DNA of 64,000 nucleotides from Nereocystis luetkeana (taxonomy: Eukaryota > Sar > Phaeophyceae > Laminariales > Laminariaceae): contig JARUPZ010000021.1 of assembly GCA_031213475.1 (NCBI GenBank), positions 3,555,545 to 3,619,544 on the forward strand, in the 5' to 3' direction. This document shows positions 57,002-64,000 of this stretch, piece after piece. Within the stretch, counting starts at the first letter, position 1. Each line of letters starts with the position of its first letter. The translations under genes and the position numbers were made by a program. Below the pieces are notes generated by a model. It was given only the letters and a program-made list of their open reading frames with translations. It ran no database searches and had not been told where the DNA came from.

Positions 57002-58325
57002 CGTACTCATTTGTTGCTTGCCTTAGTCGTCTGACCATTGACCACGCATCCCTTTCGAGACGGAGCACCGTTCCTACTCCTAGTAGAGACAGCTCCAGCA
57101 ATTGGGCGCTCATCACGTTGTTTCCATATATTATATAGAACCTTTTGCTATTGTTACCCCCTTCCTGTTGGGCCGCCTGTGGCCACCATCTATCTCCTAG
57201 GATAGCGATCGTTTTCTCGCTGCTATTTCGTGTACCAAACTCCCCCATGTCACATTCCTCTATTTCCCTCATCTTCTCTTCTAACACATCCCGTTCCTCC
57301 TTGTATATTTCACATCCTCCTACTATGTGAGTTATACTCTCTATTGCTTTGCCACACGGGCACATCTGTGCATCTACTTCCTCCTCTTCCCGGCTACTGG
57401 TATACCTGGTACCTCTTTCTTCTTTCTGGCAGGTCCTGATCCCCCACACGAAAGCGCAGTTTCAGCGTTTTCGCGAAGTCCATTGGGCCGTGCGAATACA
57501 TTTTCATTCCTATCCCTTAGCTCGACCCCCCGTACATCTCTACGCGCTCCCCCGATTTCACCTTGTTTCTTAGCGCTAGCCTTTCCCATCTTTCTATCCC
57601 TTCTCCTGCGTCTGCCTTGTACCTCCCAAACTTCTCTGCGGACATCATCTCTTCTTGGTTTCCTCCCATACCCTTCCATACTTTCTCGACTACGCTAACC
57701 CTCCTTCTTCCAGCTCGCCCTTTTTTTTTCAACTTTTTTTCCCATACAGCTCTATCAAGTATGGCTGGCAACCTCTTTTTTGGCATGTTCCTTACTTCAT
57801 ATTGCCATTTCAACTTTCTCATGTCTCTATTTATCTTGCGTGGGTACATTCCCAGCTCTGCTCTTGGCTCTCTAGTACTGGTCGTACTTGAGCATCCTAC
57901 CTGGTAGTATTTATTTAGCTGCTGCCATCTGCAACGTTTCCACCTGTTTTACCAAAATCGCGTTCCCTTCCCATACACCCCCTGCATAACCTAGCTTTTG
58001 TTCCCTTCCCATACTTTTCCTGCATATTCTAGGTTTGGTACTATCACGTTCCATTAGGATACACCTCTGGATCCTAGTGTCAAGGTGCCGGTCTGTTAGG
58101 ATCGCAACCATCTTGCCTACGTGTGCTTTATTTACCCTTTGCTATTGCGTTTGCTATGTGCGTATCCAAAGCGCAGTATTTTGATATATTTACACCAAGG
58201 TACATATACTAGTATCGGCAATCGTCTTCTCCCCACTCCCTATCTTCGTTACATACAAGTACTGCGCACTTCTTGACGTTCGCCGTCGCCCTCCACTTCC
58301 CACGGTATTCTAGCGCCTTTTCTGT
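57002..58325 (-). pseudogene. LINE fragment B: reverse-transcriptase end and C-terminal zinc knuckle
   Basis: The best-preserved member of the poly(C)-tailed LINE family. It starts within the reverse transcriptase (YRGKWRATANVKKCAVLVCN, then a broken YLGVNIS-like region). It continues through LTDRHLDTRIQRCILMERD and GVWEGNAILVKQVETLQMAA, then MYPRKINRDMRKLKWQYEVR. It ends with CPCGKAIESITHIVGGC, a CX1CX8HX4C zinc knuckle typical of LINE C termini, and EKTIAILGDRWWPQ. The 3' end is AATGAGTACGCCCCCCC. At least three frameshifts and stops make it non-functional. It is truncated at the 5' side, where it abuts a poly(C)-tailed retroposon. Confidence 0.8.
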
Positions 58326-58330
58326 TTCTG

Positions 58331-58630
58331 GGGTGGGTGGGGAGGTGTACTCGATATCATGCATGGCCGTGATCGTATGGCCATAGACCCTCGCCACATC
58401 CCTACAATGCCGGGACGGAGCACGTTGGGTTTCCCACCGACCAGGCAGACATTGCTTGCACCAACCACGAAGCGCCGTGAGGTGTTGAGCGAGTCGCATG
58501 AAGAGTGAGCTGCATCCTACTATTAACAAGAATCGTATCGAGGCGGATTTTCTTGGTGACAGCATTAATGAATGAATTAACTTTTGTGGTGTGGCTATTT
58601 CCAGAGACAGCAATGGGTTCACTATGTAAC
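58331..58630 (-). mobile_element. Poly(C)-tailed retroposon, copy 4
   Basis: It matches copy 3 over its length (GTTACATAGTGAACCC, GCTCAACACCTCACGGCGC, GCATGATATCGAGTACACC), ending in a C-rich stretch that directly precedes LINE fragment B on the minus strand. Confidence 0.65.
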
Positions 58631-58639
58631 AGGGGGGGG

Positions 58640-60675
58640 GGGGGGGGCAGGAAGGCGCGCATGCGTTGCGTGAAATTCAGGAGCGGCGTGTGTCTCTTTC
58701 GCCTCCGATGACGGTTACATTGCCTAAAAAAATCTGAAATGGGCCGGTCTGTCCGCAAGCTTAGTCCCTCAATCATCCGGGAAGCCATCAATTGGTGGCC
58801 GCTGCTGCAGTTTTGTACAGCACTACCCGGAATACTATTAATACTATTAATACTACAGTGCGACTGTACGAGTACGTACTATCATACTAGTAGAACCAGT
58901 TTAGTAGACCGCATCGGGGTGGAGCAACCAGGAAGGGCGCGCTCAGCAGGCTGGAGTCGGACGGTGGAGAGACGGAGCCCAAACCCGACTACTGATTTAC
59001 TCTCGGGGTCGAACGGTGCCGACTACAAGCATGAACAGGGTATACATATATACGTCGTTCCAAGCGACTGCCCGTTGCCTCCTTTGTCGATCGGGTCACC
59101 ACACATCCTGGCGTGTACGCACCCAGAACTCTCGGTGTTCGGTAGCGGTGGTGCTACATGCAGGCTACAGGAGGGGTTGTGCTACTCGTATTATATGCAA
59201 GCGCTTCGCGTGGCGGGCGGTTCCGCCAGCTACGCTCGCTCACGCTCACGAGGAAGAACGGTCCAAACAAAAATAGGTGAACACCCAGGCGACTTGCGAA
59301 TGCCAAGAGCTCCATGCTCCATCCAGGAAAACAACCCGAACGTCGCATGCATGTACGCACGTAAATACATTTTTTTCTTTTTTCGATATGTACGAAAGAG
59401 GAGGCACAGCACGCCATTAAGCACCGCTAAAACAATACAAATGAACCCGAAAAAAATCGGAAAGAAAAAAACAACCCCGTGCCCACCGATGTACTTATTT
59501 TCGGCCTGATTGGAACACTTTGCGCCGGGCAAACGGAAAAAAAAACGTAACAGCAGAGCTTCTCTCAGCCTCGTACGCTGCCCGCCCCTCTCGCAACCAT
59601 CTCGCCACCGATGCGGTCCGGGCAGTGAGTTCCTCCCTTTCTGCCCCAGTGAGCCCCGTCGTGCACCTCGCGTGAAGCCCGGTCCTCACCCAGGCCCTCG
59701 TTCGCTTGCGCGACAATGTTGGTATTCAGACAATTAATAAGATGCTCTCTCAATGAAATTTAGCTTGGTCGCACAAATAAGCACTGCTTGAACTTTATTT
59801 AGCAATCCCAAACGACCCTTATAGACTCGGACATGCGATATCCAACCCCACACCAGGAGACCAGACAAAGCTCGTTCATGCTTCCCTCGTGTCTCTAGGC
59901 ACACGCGACGCCTGGCCACGAGAACGGCGACCGCGCGCCTTGCAACCCCCCCTCTACCCCCCATCGCCCGCTGACATTTGCGACGGCGCCGGGCTCGCCC
60001 GCGGTGCCGTGCTCGGGGTGACGTTCTCTGGGTACACGCACGCACACAAAACAAAAGAAGAAAAAAGGAAAAAAGGCTCCCCCCGGCATGTAATCGAAGG
60101 AGGCGTACGAGGTACCTGAACGGAAATGTAGAGACCGATTGTATCCTACGCAGATGGCACCTGTTGGTGAGAGTGGTGTTGTACATGAGCTCTGCATTTC
60201 GAAGCGGTGCTAGGGAGAGTTATTTTTTTGTGAGCGAATAACGCGAGTTTCTATTTAATTTACGGGGCGCCAAATCAGGGACGCCTTTTCGAGTTTCGAG
60301 GTGGCTGAAGCGACCGACCGATCGACCGACCGACCGACCGGGATCCACCAAACGCACACAAGTTGACAACATACGGTACGCGTAGGTATCCTACCTGCGC
60401 GCGCTTCTACCCAATACCAGTACAGCCAGTAGTACTCGTATCATACGGCTACTATCAAAATTAATACGGGTACCTGGTCTTGAAATAGCGTCCATCGTAC
60501 GTACCTGGTATAAGAACACGGTATGTGTCAGGCAGCTGGTATCAGGTACCAGGTATCATGTACCAGGTATCATGTACCAGGTATCAGGTACCTGAAGGGT
60601 ACCTGGTATGCACGAACGAGAGACGTGCTGGTGCACACTATTAATACTACAAGTACTCACTATACTGCTGCTGTA
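58640..60675. other. No gene recognised (PYM intron 1)
   Basis: It contains a G run (58631-58647), a (CGAC/CGAT)n run at 60314-60342 and a cluster of TACCAGGTA-type palindromes (60475-60612). A plus-strand frame of 256 residues at 58739-59509 has no recognisable domain. Confidence 0.4.
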
Positions 60676-60679
60676 CTTG

Positions 60680-61027
60680 TGCTTTTTTCTTTTTTTTTTC
60701 TTTTTTTCTCATCCCATTCATTATCTTCGCACATCTTCTTCTCTCTCTCCTTCCAACTCGTAACTCAGATCCGGGGTCACATAGCAGGCTCTTCTCCCCC
60801 CTTCCCGCTACGGTACGTGCCTTCATTTTTTATCGCGAGAAGATTTCAGCCTTTTCTTCCCTCGTCGACTCGCATCGAATTGTGCCTACCCACGCTGCAA
60901 GGCGCTCTCAACAATTGAATCCCTTTTTTTATTTTTGCAAATAAAGTCAAAGTACGACCCTCCTGGGGCTCGAACCCAGGACTCAAACAAGTAGAATTCG
61001 AGGTTGACCACTTGAACCACCGGGGGG
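60680..61027 (-). mobile_element. Full-length tRNA-derived SINE (subfamily B) in PYM intron 1
   Basis: The minus strand starts CCCCGGTGGTTCAAGTGG and has a B box in CTGGGTTCGAGCCCCAGGA, whose T stem pairs perfectly. A variable arm of class-II type sits between. The body includes TTCTCGCGATAAAAAATGAA and GACCCCGGATCTGAGTTACG. It ends in GAAGATAATGAATGGGATG plus A-rich tail (T runs at 60685-60710 on plus). Confidence 0.8.
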
Positions 61028-61276
61028 GGCGACCGCTTTACGACTATTAATACACGTAGGAACACAACAAGCGAAGTTCATCTTTTTGTGCGGATATGCG
61101 GATATGCGGATATACGAGCTGGGCATGTTCCCGTGTGATGCACGAGGGAAATCGGCTGTTCTTCAGTCTACCACACCATCGAGCCAATGTGATACAATCA
61201 AGCGGCCGTCCTTCAGTCCTGCAGCTATCATCTTGGCCACGATTACACTCGGGCAATGAATGCGGCAACCAACCCT

Positions 61277-61278
<2 letters not shown>

Positions 61279-61312
<34 letters not shown>

Positions 61313-61483
61313 CCCATTTATTATCTTCGCACATCTTCTTCTCTCTCTCCTTCCAACTCGTAACTCAGATCCGGGGTCACACAGCAGGCTCTTCTCCCCC
61401 CTTCCCGCTACGGTACGTGCCTTCATTTTTTATCGCGAGAAGATTTCAGCCTTTTCTTCCCTCGTCGACTCGCATCGAATTGT
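61279..61483 (-). mobile_element. 5'-truncated SINE (subfamily B) with long poly(A)
   Basis: Near-identical to the 3' half of the 60680-61027 SINE. The tail is an unbroken run of ~33 T on plus (61280-61312), which suggests a recent insertion. It sits ~60 bp inside the PYM exon 1 donor site. Confidence 0.8.
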
Positions 61484-61546
61484 GCGTAGCGTACAGCAGT
61501 ACTGTTCGCCTTTCGACCTTGTTCTCTCAAGGCTCAAAGCTCTCAC

Positions 61547-61708
61547 CTGGGTTCCTCTGGTCTCGAATTTGGCGACCTCTTCTTGAGGAATGTATCCGGC
61601 CTTCAGTCGCCGCTCTTTACGCCAGGTGCCATCAGGACGCTGCGTGGCCGGGATGACCGTATCTCCGTTCTCCTTTACCACCGCACCTATCGGGACGGGG
61701 CTTGCCAT
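61547..61708 (-). CDS. PYM1: PYM exon 1: partner of Y14 and Mago, N-terminal Mago-binding domain
   Basis: 54 codons from ATG at 61708 to donor [29 protein letters not shown] followed by [15 protein letters not shown] is the diagnostic PYM/WIBG N-terminal domain, which in characterised homologues docks onto the Mago-Y14 heterodimer and strips exon-junction complexes from spliced mRNA in the cytoplasm. The start Met is the only one upstream of the domain and lies at the usual distance from it. Exons 1-3 give 232 residues, within the family's range. Exon 2 lies 5.7 kb away, yet phases and the family order of motifs agree across all three exons. The gene is transcribed away from the Tic22-like gene, 168 bp from its start codon. 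Confidence 0.88.
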
Positions 61709-61876
61709 GGTCGGAGTGTTATGTCATTCATATGTGGTTTAAACCTGAACCTTCGTGTGGACGAGGGTGTTCCATTCCTGCAAAAGGCTTTCATGAAAAG
61801 GGGCACTGTAAAGAACGGCTTCAACCACGGCATGCCCAGCGCGCGTGAGCTGTACACGCTAGTCCCAGCGGCGACC
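61709..61876. promoter_or_regulatory. Putative bidirectional promoter between PYM and Tic22-like genes
   Basis: Only 168 bp separate the two start codons, so both 5' untranslated regions and core promoters must lie here or overlap the opposing gene. I see no clear TATA box. Both frames stay open into this interval, so the start choices rest on domain and signal-peptide position. Confidence 0.6.
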
Positions 61877-62455
61877 ATGAGGCCCACCGGAGGTGTAATC
61901 GTTGCTGCTACTCTCGTGTTCGGCGCGGTTCATGGCTCCCAGGCTTTCGCGCCGCCAAGGTGCGCATCCTCGTGGCGAACAGCCTCTGCTGCTGCGGGAA
62001 CCGCCCACACTACCTCGAGGAAGGAGCAGCACACGTGCTCGGCTATCGACAGCCGATGCCTCCGACGAGCCGGGGCGCTTGACGCCACCGCAGCCGATAG
62101 CGAAGAGACTCCTGCTTCTGCTGTCGCTTCGTCACTAGAAGAGCAGCTAGAGGTGGAGAAGAGGCAGCGTCAGTCGCGCCGGGCAGGAATTCGCAGGTGT
62201 CTCACTCGGGGAGCGGCCTCCTTGGCAACCTTTACCTTCGGGGCGACTGCTGTCTCGGGACTGTCGGCCGATTTGCAGCACAGGCTGGGCGGTGCGGTGT
62301 CGATTCCCGCGGCCATGCAGTCCGCGCAGGCGTCAGTCTTCAAGCCGTTCGGCAAGCGCTCGGTCGAGGAAAAGCTCGGAAACATCCCAGCCTTCATGGT
62401 GACCAACTCCAAGGGATCACCTTACCTCACGCCCAACATGGAAGGGGGACACCAG
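61877..62455 (+). CDS. Tic22-like plastid import protein, first exon (partial)
   Basis: 193 codons from ATG at 61877 to donor CAG|GTTGGT; later exons are not found before the window ends. The N terminus MRPTGGVIVAATLVFGAVHG is a signal peptide, followed by SQA|FAPP, the Phe-containing cleavage motif of stramenopile plastid proteins. A Ser/Arg/Thr-rich transit-peptide-like stretch follows. A hydrophobic segment near residues 111-131 ending AMQSAQA suggests a further sorting step. SVEEKLGNIPAFMVTNSKGS resembles the start of the Tic22 fold, a soluble chaperone-like protein of the space between plastid envelope membranes. The frame extends upstream of this Met without interruption, but only this start gives a signal peptide. 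The Tic22 call rests on a short segment. Confidence 0.7.
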
Positions 62456-64000
62456 GTTGGTCGGCGGGGGGGTGAGGGCGGGGGACTACTATTCATATTA
62501 ATACCAGGTACCTGGTACCAGGTATTGAATATGATACCGCGAGAGATGAGGTAGGGTACGAGTTCTACAGTCGGTAGCAGTAGGGTACGAGCGCATACCA
62601 GTAAGTATGATGCGAGCACTACTAAAGTACTCGCGGACTACAGCAGTAGGAATGAGGTGCTACGTTGAATAGGGAGTGGGAGCATGAGGGTGTGTCGATA
62701 TCGTCCTGTCGTCCTGTGCCGCCGGCGATTCCGCGCACGCAAATGCGCCCGTTGTCGGTATCGTACGGTTATGTACGGAGTACTGCGGCACTTGCTGCCT
62801 GTAGTCTGTAGTCGGACTTGCTGTACATACGTGATCATGATTGCGATCGTGACCGTTTTTGGTGTACGTAAGATAAGAGAGGTTTGTGGTACCTCTGGTA
62901 TCGCTGTGGTCTGGAGGATATTCCCTGTTTTGAAGTACAAACATGTAAGCGCGCAGTCAAAACAGAGGAGGAGGAGCTAGATAAATACGTACCTGGTAGA
63001 ATGTTTGCGACAAAGGTAAAAAAAAAAAAACTTGGACTTCCGCTAAATAAAGTGAATATCCTTCCCTTCCCGATTTCGGTGTGTTTGCGAGTGAGGTAAA
63101 ACAAATCCTGCAGGCGACGCCTCCGAAAATAAGAAGGGGAGGGGGGAGGTGAGGCAAACGCGGCAAACGAAAAAGGAACGAAAAACAGAAAAAAAAAACA
63201 GCTTGGGCGTAGCAACGGCAGCCCAGCAACGTTTTGGCGGCAGAGTTGACAGCGGTGCCACCACTGCCATCCCAAGACCGCAAGCAGCAGCACAGCAAGC
63301 GGCAGCTAGCAAGCGCTAGCCGCAGCTAGGGGCAGCTTGAGTAACAAAAATAAACAGCGTCAGCACCAGCACCAGCACCAACCAGCTTCCCTTTTGGATT
63401 GCCTGCTGCTGCTGCTGCTGCTGCTCCTGCTGCTGCTCCCGCTGCGCTCAGTCTACGCACCCCACAGCACCGGCGGGCTCCGCTCCGCCGCCGCTGTCGC
63501 GCCCGCTGCTGCCCCTGCTGCTGCGGCTGCTGCCGCTGCTGCTGTTGCTGCTGCAGCAGCTGCAGTGTGGTGGAATCGAAATGATACACGAGCTGTCGCG
63601 CTCTGTACGAGCACGAGTACGAGTACGAGTGTGATTGCGAGTCCTTTTTTGGGACGAAGCATCCTCCACGTCGTCACCAAGTGGGCGAAAGCGTGTACCG
63701 TACGTAGCAGCGGCGGCGGCCCGCTGGCACAATCCAACGCCGCTCGTGCGCGCTATACTCAAGCTACACCTCTCGAGCCTCTGGGCTCCCAGCGGTTGTC
63801 ATGATGCGTACAGCAAGCAGCATTGTGGCATGGAAGATGCTCGGTGTTTTGATCAATCGAGATTTGAGATGATGCGTTTTGCGTCGGGATAATGCTCGGT
63901 GTGTGTACGTAGGCCAATGAGACAGAGCCAAAAGTTACCGCAACTTTTGATGAAATCCCGACTTCGCTGAAGTACTTTTCGCGTTTTTTTTCAGAAATTT
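62456..64000. other. Probable intron of the Tic22-like gene; no further exon recognised
   Basis: It begins GTTGGTCGG. It contains TACCAGGTACCTGGTACC palindromes (62507-62528), an A run (63018-63030), a GCT/CTG-rich tract (63405-63560) and GAGTAC repeats (63604-63630). Frames over the CTG tract are Ala, Leu or Cys strings and are not credible exons. Confidence 0.5.
63401..63562. repeat. Imperfect (CTG)n tract
   Basis: CTGCTGCTGCTGCTGCTGC-type sequence broken by CCC and GCG variants. Confidence 0.8.

Larger units (their letters stand above)
55867..61546 (-). other. PYM intron 1 (5.68 kb), packed with retroposons
   Basis: Donor CAG|GTGAGA and acceptor GGCAG. In order from the acceptor it contains LINE fragment C, a poly(C)-tailed retroposon, LINE fragment B, another poly(C)-tailed retroposon, ~2 kb of unrecognised sequence (58640-60680) and two SINEs. 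All recognised retroposons lie in the same orientation as the gene. Confidence 0.8.

Noticed and set aside
58739-59509. 256-residue plus-strand frame in PYM intron 1
   Set aside because: No recognisable domain, amino-acid composition follows base composition, and it lies antisense within an intron; kept only as unrecognised sequence.
60950-61027. Functional tRNA gene on the minus strand
   Set aside because: The T stem is good, but the acceptor stem does not close well, and the sequence continues directly into a SINE body with a poly(A)-like tail.
61583-61876. Longer N terminus for the Tic22-like protein starting at 61583
   Set aside because: It would overlap PYM exon 1 on the other strand and would bury the signal peptide and FAPP motif in the interior of the protein.
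63337-63804. Ala/Leu-rich frames near the right edge as later exons of the Tic22-like gene
   Set aside because: They are translations of an imperfect CTG repeat and lack any Tic22 continuation.

Overview
The window looks like nuclear DNA from a photosynthetic stramenopile (heterokont) alga, possibly a brown alga or close relative. Three things support this. A plastid-targeting presequence with a stramenopile-type FAPP cleavage motif is present in a Tic22-like gene at the right edge. Introns are long and stuffed with repeats. The non-LTR and Ty3 elements resemble types I associate with heterokont genomes. The species cannot be named from sequence alone. I recognise only two host genes with conviction; almost everything else is transposable elements, their remains and tandem repeats.

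Layout. 0-12 kb: small palindromic DNA elements, an 18-bp minisatellite, a LINE 3' fragment broken by three nested DNA transposons (3.2-5.3 kb), a poly(C)-tailed retroposon, and a degenerate repeat field (9.5-11.2 kb). 12-27.4 kb: a large decayed Ty3-type LTR retroelement on the minus strand, flanked by a 488-bp module A and a ~490-bp LTR-like module B in the order A-B-element-B-A. Its Gag-protease frame carries an embedded NADAR (ADP-ribose/NAD-related) domain, and its integrase ends in a chromodomain followed by a Tudor-like domain. 28-32 kb: a minisatellite fragment, a ~440-bp-arm fold-back and a second, internally deleted Ty3 relative. 32-40 kb: hairpin MITEs, a tRNA-headed SINE, LINE 3' ends, and a possible hAT-like fragment. 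40.1-47.5 kb: a ~6.3-kb non-LTR retrotransposon with RING-like fingers, reverse transcriptase and a C-terminal CCHC/endonuclease-like region, sitting inside a 42-bp minisatellite array. 47.5-53 kb: SINEs and MITEs.

Host genes. A three-exon PYM (partner of Y14-Mago, exon-junction-complex disassembly factor) gene runs on the minus strand from 61708 to 53264, with introns of 5.7 and 2.1 kb packed with LINE, SINE and MITE copies. Its start codon lies only 168 bp from that of a divergently transcribed Tic22-like plastid import gene (first exon 61877-62455, remainder beyond the window), which implies a shared bidirectional promoter. The most unusual content is the NADAR domain inside a Ty3 element, the LINE in its minisatellite target, and poly(C)-tailed LINE/SINE copies joined end to end.
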